64,000 nt of DNA, taken from assembly GCA_037133755.1 (NCBI GenBank), contig JBAXNN010000001.1, positions 253,029 through 317,028 on the forward strand, in the 5' to 3' direction. The notes beneath the pieces were generated by a model. That model was given only the letters and a program-made list of their open reading frames with translations. It was not told the origin of the DNA and ran no database searches. Shown piece after piece: positions 18,301-24,931 of the stretch (its first letter is position 1; the number at the start of each line of letters is the position of its first letter). Source of the stretch: F1-60-MAGs149 sp037133755. GTDB taxonomy: Bacteria; Actinomycetota; Thermoleophilia; Gaiellales; F1-60-MAGs149. Made by a program: the position numbers and the translations under genes.

Positions 18301-19434
18301 GGAGGCACGCGCGTCGGTGCTCCCGGTGGCACCGACGGTGATCGCCTGCGGGGTACGCGCCGGCGAGGTGTTGCACGCGTCGGCGCCGTCGTTGCCGGCG
18401 GCAACGGCGAACGTGACGCCGTCGCTGATACCGCGCTGGACGGCGGCGTCGAGGGTTGGCGAGGCGCCGCCACCGAGGCTCATGTTGGCCACCGCGGGCG
18501 TGCCGGCGGCGTGGTTCGCGACGACCCAGTCGATGCCGGCGATGACGCCCGTCGTGCTGCCGGAGCCGGCGCAGCTGAGCACGCGCACCGGGACGAGGCT
18601 GACGCCCTTGGCAACGCCGTACGTGCTACCGCCGACCGTGCCGGCGACGTGCGTACCGTGGCCGTTGCAGTCAGACGAGCCGTTGCCGTCGCCGATCGCG
18701 TCATAGCCGCTCAAGACGCGCCCGCCGAACTGCGTGTGCGTCGCGAGGATGCCGGTGTCGATGATGTACGCCGTGACGCCCGCACCGGTCTGCGTGTACG
18801 TGTACAGGCCGTTGAGGGGCAGCTGGCGCTGGTCGATGCGGTCGAGGCCCCAGGTCGCACCGGACTGCGTGGTGGTTGCGGCGACGACGCGATCCGGCTC
18901 GATGCGCAGCACGGCGGGATCCTTGGCCAGCTTCGCGACCTGCAGCGAGCTGAGGTCGGCGGTGTAGCCGTTGATCGCATGGGTGAAGATCGCGAGCGGT
19001 GTGGTGTTGGCTGCGGCGGCGAAGGCGGCGGGGCGCGTGCCAGGGTCGAGCGTGACGATGAAGCGGCCGGGGATCGCCGAGCCGACCTTCGCGCCGGCGG
19101 GCGCGACACCGGCGCTCGTGGCGTCGAAGGCGCTGACCAGACGATCGCGCTCGACGACGAGGACCTGGGGGTCGTTGCGCAGACGGCTGACGTCAGCGGC
19201 ATCGAGTTCGGCGACGAAGCCATCGACGCTGCTGCGGAAGACGTCGGAGACCGCGTTGTCGCGGTTGCGCTCGGCGGCCACCTTGGCGGTGACGTTCGTG
19301 CCGTCTTCGAGGATCACGACGTAGTCCTGCGCCGGCGCGGCCGCGCTGGCGCCCGCGGACGCGCCAAGGCAGGCGGCGCCAATCGCGAGGACGGCGAGGA
19401 GGCGGAGCGATTGGGTGACGGGGCGACGACGCAC
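15331..19434 (-). CDS. Secreted double-catalytic-domain subtilisin-like (S8) protease
   Basis: The protein has 1367 residues from GTG 19434. Order: a signal peptide with RRR n-region (1-33), two I9-type propeptide-like domains (about 36-98 and 122-183), and a first S8 domain with Asp226, His259 and Ser413 (DTGI, HGTHVAG, GTSMATPHVAG). Then come an FN3 domain (about 475-568), two near-identical 130-residue modules ending in IDGW (about 572-834), a second FN3, and a second S8 domain with Asp975, His1012 and Ser1166. A C-terminal beta domain closes it. Both triads are complete. A GTG at 19470 would add 12 residues but falls inside an inverted repeat. It is probably an extracellular degradative enzyme. 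Confidence 0.85.
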   Translation of the reverse strand: MRRRPVTQSLRLLAVLAIGAACLGASAGASAAAPAQDYVVILEDGTNVTAKVAAERNRDNAVSDVFRSSVDGFVAELDAADVSRLRNDPQVLVVERDRLVSAFDATSAGVAPAGAKVGSAIPGRFIVTLDPGTRPAAFAAAANTTPLAIFTHAINGYTADLSSLQVAKLAKDPAVLRIEPDRVVAATTTQSGATWGLDRIDQRQLPLNGLYTYTQTGAGVTAYIIDTGILATHTQFGGRVLSGYDAIGDGNGSSDCNGHGTHVAGTVGGSTYGVAKGVSLVPVRVLSCAGSGSTTGVIAGIDWVVANHAAGTPAVANMSLGGGASPTLDAAVQRGISDGVTFAVAAGNDGADACNTSPARTPQAITVGATGSTDARASFSNTGACVDLFAPGLGITSSWWSSTTATNTISGTSMATPHVAGAAALLLAADPTASPATIASRMLANATPSVVTDPGVGSPNLLLAAVALTPTPVTLPTAPRNLAATPANARITLAFDVPADAGGAAITDYVIQQSVAGGAWTTIADGVSSLTSLEVTGLTNGTVYGFRVAAVNSAGQSPYSSSVSATPAAGLSNDDFQDATTLSGTSVSASGSTATATRQTGEPAHGGTGGAASIWYRWTAPANGTLVLTTQGSTFDTLLGVYTGTSVDALTTLAQNDDVASGTLWSKVTINVTSGASYAIAIDGWGGARGATTLNAAFTAAPVLTNDNFADATTLTGTAGTKTGSTANATHETGEPGHGGAGGAASIWYRWTAPANGTLTLTTQGSAFDTLLGAYTGSTVAGLTTIAQNDDVSGGTWSSVAFAVTTGTSYAIAIDGWNGARGDTVLNHSFTEALPPAAPSAPLNVVGTPGNARIAIGWAAPASDGGSAITRYTATATPGSAKCVTNGTRACTITGLTNGTAYTITVTATNATGTSVPSAPSAAVTPNGRTRSPRAASWGLDRLDQRNLPLDGTMDPSSAATSAANGAGVTAYVIDTGVRSDHEQFGGRVRSGFVSVNQGQDDGNGSEDCNGHGTHVSGTIGGADYGVAPEVDIVPVRVLNCGGSGYTSDVIAGLNWVAANHAAGQLAVANMSLGGGYSAAINAAVQGVIDDGVTMVVAAGNSNDDACSASPASTPGAITVGATDQNDQRAYFSNYGRCVDLFAPGVDILSSDAASSTSTATLSGTSMASPHVAGAVALQLAASRSTSADVTSAAITTAASRNRVGDAGDGSPNRLLYIGTAVDTEAPLAGPITSPITAPGTPIATPVASLNRLTVSFRAARGSSTRGTYIISGSASHDGTLRVTLTRPTKGAAATARRAAAPTVLTFSVRKGPFTISTAALPKGAALSLLYTPANTTIAPIVAAPVVQRTITGTQTHLAAKSAAARR
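16932..17718 (-). repeat. Tandem internal duplication of a ~130-residue module in the protease
   Basis: Two adjacent coding copies (about 17334-17718 and 16932-17322) share SIWYRWTAPANGTL, FDTLLG-YTG and YAIAIDGW. Their DNA is also very similar: both contain GCGGTCCAGCGGTACCAGAT on the plus strand. This indicates a fairly recent duplication of a PPC-like beta module. Confidence 0.75.
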
Positions 19435-19464
19435 GTGGTGAATCTGGCACAGATGATTTCCGGT

Positions 19465-19485
19465 CTTCACGGAGATTCCGTGAAG
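19465..19485. promoter_or_regulatory. Perfect inverted repeat upstream of the double protease
   Basis: CTTCACGGA-GAT-TCCGTGAAG is a 9-bp perfect inverted repeat, extendable to 12 bp with one G-T pair. It lies 31 bp before GTG 19434. It is either an operator or a 5' UTR hairpin. Confidence 0.45.
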
Positions 19486-19493
19486 GCCATGTT

Positions 19494-19513
19494 GTGCGTC
19501 TATGAAGACGCAC
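19494..19513. promoter_or_regulatory. Second inverted repeat upstream of the double protease
   Basis: GTGCGTC and GACGCAC (7 bp, 8 with the inner T-A pair) enclose a short loop, 9 bp beyond the first repeat. Nothing else is evident between here and the sufS promoter. Confidence 0.35.
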
Positions 19514-19604
19514 GAGGGGCGTAGTTCTGACGCTCGTCCGGGATAACCCGCAGCGACCGTTTGTACAGCCCGAAGCGTAGCGCCGAAAATCGCATAACCA
19601 CAGG

Positions 19605-19617
19605 GTTCGGGTACCCT
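19605..19617 (+). promoter_or_regulatory. sufS promoter: TACCCT within the 13-mer shared with sufC
   Basis: GTTCGGGTACCCT is identical to 8071-8083. Its TACCCT (19612-19617) ends 8 nt before the GTG of sufS, so the sufS transcript is predicted to start at or next to the start codon. Confidence 0.5.
19612..19617 (+). promoter_or_regulatory. -10 hexamer TACCCT, 8 nt before sufS GTG
   Basis: This is the hexamer within the shared suf 13-mer. The spacing predicts a leaderless sufS mRNA. Confidence 0.45.
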
Positions 19618-19625
19618 TATGCCCT

Positions 19626-20882
19626 GTGAGCGTGACTGGGACTACGACCGACAGCCTCGAGCCGGCACGGATCCGCGCCGATTTCCCGATTTTCGGGCGT
19701 CAGGTTCACGGCCAGGAGCTCGCGTACCTCGACTCTGCGTCGACGTCGCAGAAGCCCCAGGCGATGCTCGACGCGATGACCGGCTTCTACTCGACGAGCA
19801 ACGCCAACGTGCATCGCGGCGTCTACACGCTTGGGATCGAGAGCACCGACGCGTTCGAAGCTGCCCGAGATGCGGTGGCGCAGCTGATCAACGCGCCGTC
19901 GCGGCGCGAGGTGATCTTCACGCGCAACACGACCGAGGCGATCAACCTCGTCGCCAAGACCGTCGGCGCCGAGCGCTGCGGCCCGGGCGACGTGATCGTC
20001 AGCACCGTGCTCGAGCACCACGCGAACCTCGTCCCGTGGCAGGTGCTCGCGCAGCAGACCGGCGCCACGCTGCGCTTCCTCGACGTCGACGACCACGGCA
20101 ACCTTCAGCTGGACCAGCTCGATGCGATTGCCGCGTCGGGAAACGTGCGCATCGTCGCGGTGACGCACCAGTCGAACACACTCGGCGTGCGGCCGCCGGT
20201 CGAGGCACTGACCCAGTGGGCGCACGGTCAGGGCGCCGTCGTTGTGCTGGACGCGGCGCAGACCGTGCCGAACCGTCCAGTCGACGTACAGGCGCTCGGC
20301 GTCGACTTCCTCGCCTTCTCGGGGCACAAGACGCTGGCTCCGACGGGCATCGGCGTGCTGTGGGGGCGCGAGGAGCTGCTCGCCGCGACCCAGCCCTTCC
20401 TGACCGGCGGCGAGATGATCCGCTCCGTGGCGCTCGACCGCACCTCCTGGAACACGCTGCCGTGGAAGTTCGAGGCCGGGACGCCCGCCTACGCCGAGGC
20501 GGTCGGACTCCACGCCGCGATCGACTACCTGCAGGCCGTCGGCCTCGCGGCGATCGATGCGCACGAGCACGTGATCACCGAGTACGCCCTCGGGCGCCTC
20601 GGCGAGGTGCCGGGCCTGCGTGTCGTTGGCCCGCCAGATGCCGCCTCCCGTGGGGGCGTGGTGTCCTTCGTCCTTGATGACGTGCACCCGCACGACATTG
20701 CGGAGATCCTGGATCGTCATGCCGTGTGCGTACGTGCCGGGCATCACTGCACGCAGCCGCTGATGCAGCGACTTGGCCACTCGGCCACCGTGCGGGCATC
20801 GTTCTACCTGTACACGACGGCCGACGAGATCGACCGACTCGTTGCCGGCCTGCACGACGTTCGCAAGGTGATGGGGGTCTGA
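19626..20882 (+). CDS. sufS: Cysteine desulfurase SufS
   Basis: This 418-residue PLP enzyme is of normal group II (SufS) length. PLP-binding elements include NTTEAINLV, the His in VTHQSNTLG, DAAQTVPN and the Schiff-base Lys in AFSGHKTLAPTG. The persulfide Cys lies in RAGHHCTQP near residue 367. SufS takes sulfur from cysteine and passes it to SufU. The GTG at 19626 is supported by the promoter spacing; a second in-frame GTG lies 6 nt later. It is followed by sufU with one base between stop and start. Confidence 0.96.
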   Translation: MSVTGTTTDSLEPARIRADFPIFGRQVHGQELAYLDSASTSQKPQAMLDAMTGFYSTSNANVHRGVYTLGIESTDAFEAARDAVAQLINAPSRREVIFTRNTTEAINLVAKTVGAERCGPGDVIVSTVLEHHANLVPWQVLAQQTGATLRFLDVDDHGNLQLDQLDAIAASGNVRIVAVTHQSNTLGVRPPVEALTQWAHGQGAVVVLDAAQTVPNRPVDVQALGVDFLAFSGHKTLAPTGIGVLWGREELLAATQPFLTGGEMIRSVALDRTSWNTLPWKFEAGTPAYAEAVGLHAAIDYLQAVGLAAIDAHEHVITEYALGRLGEVPGLRVVGPPDAASRGGVVSFVLDDVHPHDIAEILDRHAVCVRAGHHCTQPLMQRLGHSATVRASFYLYTTADEIDRLVAGLHDVRKVMGV

Positions 20883-20883
20883 C

Positions 20884-21309
20884 ATGGACGACGAGCTCTA
20901 CCGCGAGAACCTGATGGATCATTACCGGCATCCGCGCAACCACGGGACGCTGGAGCACCCCGACTGCGAGGCGGAGGGCAAGAATCCGCTCTGCGGCGAC
21001 GAGGTCGAGATTGATGTCCAGGTGGCCGATGGGCGCATCGCCGCGATTCGCTTCGCCGGCAATGGCTGCGCGGTCTCGCAGGCGGCGACGTCGATGCTGA
21101 CCGAGCTTGTCGAGGGGCTGCCCGTCGAGGAGGCCGCGGCATTGCCGTCGCAGGCGATTATCGACGAGCTCGGCATCCCGCTGTCGGCCATGCGGGTCAA
21201 GTGCGCCGTGCTCGGCCTCGGCACGCTCAAGGTCGCTCTGCACCGCGGTGCTGGTACGCCGCTGCCCGCCGAGTGGGGCGCGGACGACGACGAGCTCGTC
21301 TGGGGCTAG
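20884..21309 (+). CDS. sufU: SufU zinc-dependent sulfurtransferase/scaffold partner of SufS
   Basis: The 141-residue protein has SufU features: NLMDHYRHPRNHG at the start and the zinc-ligand motifs NPLCGDEV, GNGCAVSQA and VKCAVLGLG. The region between the second and third ligand motifs is the SufU-type insertion. In Gram-positives SufU accepts the SufS persulfide by ligand exchange. It is coupled to sufS. Its TAG stop interlocks with the convergent PucR-type gene at CTAG. Confidence 0.94.
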   Translation: MDDELYRENLMDHYRHPRNHGTLEHPDCEAEGKNPLCGDEVEIDVQVADGRIAAIRFAGNGCAVSQAATSMLTELVEGLPVEEAAALPSQAIIDELGIPLSAMRVKCAVLGLGTLKVALHRGAGTPLPAEWGADDDELVWG

Positions 21310-22316
21310 ACCGGCGGAGCGTCGCCGAGCAGGCGCGCGCCGCGCACGGCCAGCTCGAGGCGGAAGCGGTCGTCGGCATGCTGGAGATCCAGTGACGTCA
21401 ACTTGGCGATGCGCGCCAGGCGATAGCGCACCGTGCGCTCGTGGACGTCGAGGACGCGCGCTGTCGCCGCCACGCTGAGGCCCTCCTGCAACCACACAGA
21501 TGCCGTCTCGATGTACTGCTGGCCACCGTTGCGCGCCGAGCGCAGCGGCGTCAACGTCGCGTCCACCAACTCGCGCAACGTCACCTGATCCTGGCCGATC
21601 AGCGCTTCGGGCAGCACATCGCCATACGGAACGATGCCGCGCAGGCTGAGGCGGCGAGCCATATTGAGGGCGCGCTTGGCATCGACGTACGAGGCTCGGA
21701 TACCCGGGATTCCCAGACCGGGGCGGCCAAGGCCGGCCGTCTCGGGACCGCGTGGTACGCGACCGCTGATGATCGCGACGATGCGACCGCGCTGCGGCAC
21801 GGCCAGAGCTCCGGCATCGTTGAGGCGCGTGAGAACGGTTTCGCTGACCTCGCCGACGAGGAGCACGCTGCGACGTCCCGTCAACTCGACACCCAGCCGC
21901 GTCGCGAGCTCCTGCACCTGTTCGGGCGGCTGCTCGGAGAGCAGTGCCTCGATCAGCAGCGCCCGCTGCCGCTCCTCCTGCCGGATCGACTCGACCTGGC
22001 CATCGGCGTAGCCCGCACAGAGGGCGCGCGTGCCGTCCGTGAGCAGACGCAAATGCGCATCCGGTGAGCGGCTCTCTGTGGTGAGGGCAGCGGCACCGAC
22101 AGCCATCCAAACTTCGACCACCGTGGTCAGCGGCACACCCGCGACACGCGCGCGATTGGCGCTGGTTGCCAATCGTGTGCGCGACGAGCTGGCGATGCGT
22201 TCGCCCGAGCGCGCGAGGATCTGCACCCATGCTTCGATATCAAGTCCAGCGGCACGAGGGTCGTCGAGCTGCGCGAGGATCGTCGCGCGTGTGTCCTTGG
22301 GGGTCGATTCGGCCAC
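21306..22316 (-). CDS. PucR/CdaR-type transcriptional regulator
   Basis: The protein has 336 residues. A helical N-terminal domain and a middle GGDEF-like sensory domain precede a C-terminal PucR-type helix-turn-helix (about 275-325) with WLQEGLSVAATARVLDVHERTVRYRLARI. Family members activate catabolic or stress genes. No ligand can be inferred. It is a single-gene unit with the start fixed by TAACGT-N6-GTG, and is convergent with sufU. Confidence 0.85.
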   Translation of the reverse strand: MAESTPKDTRATILAQLDDPRAAGLDIEAWVQILARSGERIASSSRTRLATSANRARVAGVPLTTVVEVWMAVGAAALTTESRSPDAHLRLLTDGTRALCAGYADGQVESIRQEERQRALLIEALLSEQPPEQVQELATRLGVELTGRRSVLLVGEVSETVLTRLNDAGALAVPQRGRIVAIISGRVPRGPETAGLGRPGLGIPGIRASYVDAKRALNMARRLSLRGIVPYGDVLPEALIGQDQVTLRELVDATLTPLRSARNGGQQYIETASVWLQEGLSVAATARVLDVHERTVRYRLARIAKLTSLDLQHADDRFRLELAVRGARLLGDAPPV

Positions 22317-22322
22317 GGCGGA

Positions 22323-22328
22323 ACGTTA
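22323..22328 (-). promoter_or_regulatory. -10 hexamer TAACGT, 6 nt before GTG (leaderless)
   Basis: Minus strand TAACGT, TCCGCC, then the GTG at 22316. It lies in the 32-nt gap after the upstream membrane-protein stop. Confidence 0.55.
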
Positions 22329-22348
22329 CCGGTTTCCGGCAAAGAGCG

Positions 22349-24040
22349 TCAGTAGCCCGGAACCTGCGCGCGCACCGCCGCCGGGTCGAAGTGCCACCGC
22401 ACGACACCGCCGACCTCCGAGCGCACGCCGCCTGCCTCATGCAGGAACTGCGCCCACGGCCCAGGGAAGCGCGCGTCGACGAGCACCCAACTGGTGCCTG
22501 TGAAGGCGAGGTATCGCAGTAACTCCTGCCGAGGGTTCGCGGGCAGTTGGTCGCTGTAGAAGCCGTAGACGACGGGAAACGGCAGGTATTCGGCAGGAAG
22601 CACCGCCGCGCTGTACCCCCCGGCCATGCGATAGCGCATCCTCGCGAGCGCCTGCCAGTACATCCCGTCGCCGCGGAAGGAGTACGGCAGGATCAGCACG
22701 ACGGCGTCATCAGGGATCTCGGCGGTAGCCGCTCCCGAGGCAATCCCCGGCGGCGTTGCCATGTCGGTACGCCAGAGGTCAGACCGCGGCACGGGCAGCA
22801 GGCAGATCAACGCGATGCCAACGACGACGAGGCGCAGGGCGACGAGGCCGGGCTCCTCACGCTCGCGCGGCACGATGAACAACGCTACGAGCACACTGAT
22901 GCCCAGCCAGGCGAAGACCACGACGCGCGTCGGTAGCGCCAGCTTGATCAGCGGCAGGTGCGTGAGCAGTTGCCACGGCATGACCCAGTACGGGTCGCCG
23001 CTGATCGTCAGGTGCGCACCGAGCGCTAAGACGATGGAGAGCAGCACACCAAACGTGACGACCCAGACCCACCGCTCTTGACGCCAGCGAAGCACGCCGC
23101 CGACCGCGGCGATGATGAGCACCGGGCCGAGGTAGCCGAGCTGCTCGGTGAGATTCCCCACGAACTGGAGCGATGCGTCCTGAAAGCGCTGACCACCCGC
23201 CCAGGTTATGGCGGTCGGCATGACCAGATTCTTTAGATCGAGTGGGAAGAGGTCGGGGCGGATGCGCTCGTCGATCGGATTCCGGTGGAGCAGCGCCGCG
23301 AGCAGCAGCGGTGACGCAATGGCGATCGCGATGCCATACGCCGCGGCGACCCAAGGGATGGCCTGCAGTATGCGACGACGCAGCTCGGTCGGCCCCAGCG
23401 CTAACGCGAAGAGCAGCGTCAGCGTGCCAACGAGCGTCGCCGTCGCAGCGATCTCGGTGAACGTCAAGAACTGCATGGCGATCAGTGCGCCCAGTGCGAG
23501 CATCCCCCGCACGGGACGGATCGAGCGCTCGATCAGGCGAATCACCACGAGCACGATCAGCGGCAGCGCCCAGACCAGCGCGAGGTTCACATGGTTGAGC
23601 GTCTCGCCGAGCATGTACGACGAGAAGCCGAACACCCAGCCGCCGATGATTGCGGCGAGCGCGCTTCGCGTCAGGTGGCGGCAGAGAAGGTACGCGCCCC
23701 AGGCTGCCAACGCGGGTGCCGCAATCGCCAGCGTGCTGTACGAGACGAGCGGCCCGGCCAGCGCAGTCAGCGGCGCCACCAGGATCGCCGGTCCGGGGAT
23801 CGTCGTCGCCCACGCGAGATTGAAGCCCTGCGGGGCGTCGATGCGGTCGGTCAGAAACGGCGCTTGGTTCCCCGCCAGCGTCTCGACCCAGTGCACCAGA
23901 GACCAGGCGAAGAAGCCCTGGTCGCCACCGAAGCTGCCGACGACGGCGTCGTGCGGCGCACGGAGCCAGAAGCGCCCGATCAGCACGACGGAGGCAACCG
24001 CGTAGCCGAGCAACACCCAGAGCGGCTCGAGGCGTCGCAT
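22349..24040 (-). CDS. Polytopic membrane protein, GT-C/YfhO-like
   Basis: The protein has 563 residues with about ten to eleven membrane helices and a C-terminal extracytoplasmic domain of about 150 residues (YWQALARMRYRMAGGYSAAVLP). An early acidic GGDQGFFAWSL loop sits where GT-C enzymes carry catalytic acids. It resembles actinobacterial YfhO/GT-C-like proteins thought to glycosylate wall components, but no substrate can be assigned. The start is supported by TACACT-N7-ATG. It is transcribed alone, immediately after the intrinsic terminator at 24056-24094. Confidence 0.6.
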   Translation of the reverse strand: MRRLEPLWVLLGYAVASVVLIGRFWLRAPHDAVVGSFGGDQGFFAWSLVHWVETLAGNQAPFLTDRIDAPQGFNLAWATTIPGPAILVAPLTALAGPLVSYSTLAIAAPALAAWGAYLLCRHLTRSALAAIIGGWVFGFSSYMLGETLNHVNLALVWALPLIVLVVIRLIERSIRPVRGMLALGALIAMQFLTFTEIAATATLVGTLTLLFALALGPTELRRRILQAIPWVAAAYGIAIAIASPLLLAALLHRNPIDERIRPDLFPLDLKNLVMPTAITWAGGQRFQDASLQFVGNLTEQLGYLGPVLIIAAVGGVLRWRQERWVWVVTFGVLLSIVLALGAHLTISGDPYWVMPWQLLTHLPLIKLALPTRVVVFAWLGISVLVALFIVPREREEPGLVALRLVVVGIALICLLPVPRSDLWRTDMATPPGIASGAATAEIPDDAVVLILPYSFRGDGMYWQALARMRYRMAGGYSAAVLPAEYLPFPVVYGFYSDQLPANPRQELLRYLAFTGTSWVLVDARFPGPWAQFLHEAGGVRSEVGGVVRWHFDPAAVRAQVPGY

Positions 24041-24047
24041 GCAGCGG

Positions 24048-24053
24048 AGTGTA
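24048..24053 (-). promoter_or_regulatory. -10 hexamer TACACT, 7 nt before ATG (leaderless)
   Basis: Minus strand TACACT, CCGCTGC, then the ATG at 24040. The preceding terminator U-run ends two bases before it. Confidence 0.5.
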
Positions 24054-24055
24054 GG

Positions 24056-24094
24056 AAAAAAGCAGAGAGCCGGGCGGTTTCCCGCCCGGCTCTC
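24056..24094 (-). terminator. Strong intrinsic terminator (hairpin plus U-run), minus strand
   Basis: GAGAGCCGGGCGG (24065-24077) pairs perfectly with CCGCCCGGCTCTC (24082-24094) around a 4-base loop. On the minus strand a run of five T follows (24056-24060) after a short TGC spacer. It ends the dcd transcript or a separate small RNA. Confidence 0.88.
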
Positions 24095-24303
24095 CGGGTC
24101 GAACGCTGGTATTACGCAAGATGCGCTGCGGCGATATGCCGCGGCCCCAACGCGGGCTAGGCGATTCCCTGTCGGTCCAGGGGCGCGCCCTTACGTGCGT
24201 CGACCTCCACTTGCCGTGCAGTCGCTATTCAGAACGGACCACCTCCTCTCCGCGGTGGCCCGAAGGTACCACTCGAAGGCGACCCGCGCCACACGAATTT
24301 CCG
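24095..24303 (-). ncRNA. Structured non-coding stretch between dcd and its terminator (small RNA or 3' UTR candidate)
   Basis: About 209 bases without a plausible gene lie between the dcd stop and the intrinsic terminator. Read on the minus strand they hold local hairpins, one closed by a CUUCGG tetraloop, and alternative CCACC/GGUGG pairing. Two long-range helices join the ends: 24095-24101 with 24280-24286 (7 bp) and 24107-24111 with 24267-24271 (5 bp). That gives a rod of about 190 nt. I recognise no signature of RNase P, tmRNA, SRP, 6S or a known riboswitch. Confidence 0.4.
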
Positions 24304-24867
24304 TTACTGGAAGTTCTTCCAGTACGCGCTCGGCGTGGGGCCGACCTGACCCTGGTACTTCGATCCCAGCGCACCTGACCCGTACGGCTTCTCGGCCGGC
24401 TGGTCGAGGTTCATGAACGACATCTGGCCGATCTTCATGTCGGGGTAGAGCGTGATCGGCAGGTTCGCGACGTTGGCCAGCTCGAGCGTGACGTGGCCGT
24501 CGAAACCGGGATCGATAAAGCCCGCCGTCGAGTGCACCTGCAGGCCCAGACGTCCGAGGGAGCTCTTGCCCTCGAGGCGCGAGACGATGTCGTCGCCGAG
24601 CGTGACGCGCTCCAGCGTGGCGCCGAGCACGAACTCGCCGGGGTGCAGGATGAACGGCCCGCCGTCCGTGATCTCGATCAGCTCGGTCAGTTCGGCCTGC
24701 TCCTGCTTGACGTCAATGTGGCCGTAGCGGCTGTTCTTGAACACGCGGAAGCGGCGATCGCAGCGCACGTCGATTGAGGCAGGTTGGATCAGCGCCTCAT
24801 CGAATGGGTCGAGCGTGATGCGTCCGGCTTCGATTGCCGTGCGGATGCCGCGGTCGGACAGAACCAT
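24304..24867 (-). CDS. dcd: dCTP deaminase, probably the dUMP-forming bifunctional type
   Basis: From MVLSDRGIRTAIEAG the protein has 187 residues. The core has SSLGRLGLQVHSTAGFIDPG, which carries the catalytic Glu/Ser/Arg elements, then GHVTLELANVANLPI and SKYQGQVGPTPS. The STAGFIDPGF form is that of mycobacterial Dcd, which both deaminates dCTP and hydrolyses dUTP to dUMP; this assignment is by similarity. A longer frame upstream was rejected because the conserved N-terminus begins at ATG 24867. Upstream is AATGCT 8 nt before the ATG, a weak version of the leaderless signal. Confidence 0.93.
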   Translation of the reverse strand: MVLSDRGIRTAIEAGRITLDPFDEALIQPASIDVRCDRRFRVFKNSRYGHIDVKQEQAELTELIEITDGGPFILHPGEFVLGATLERVTLGDDIVSRLEGKSSLGRLGLQVHSTAGFIDPGFDGHVTLELANVANLPITLYPDMKIGQMSFMNLDQPAEKPYGSGALGSKYQGQVGPTPSAYWKNFQ

Positions 24868-24919
24868 TGCTGGGCAGCATTGCAGGCGTGGGGGACGTGC
24901 GGTGCGGCCCAGGTGCAGG

Positions 24920-24925
24920 TACGCT
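24920..24925 (+). promoter_or_regulatory. -10 hexamer TACGCT, 6 nt before GTG (leaderless)
   Basis: TACGCT, GCGGGC, then the GTG at 24932. It fixes an otherwise uncertain start. Confidence 0.55.
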
Positions 24926-24931
24926 GCGGGC

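Noticed and set aside
24241..24300. Possible T-box riboswitch (GTGGTACC and CCGCGG elements before a terminator)
   Set aside because: The conserved T-box sequence is incomplete and not placed against the terminator stem. The downstream gene is a membrane protein, not an aminoacyl-tRNA synthetase or amino-acid gene.
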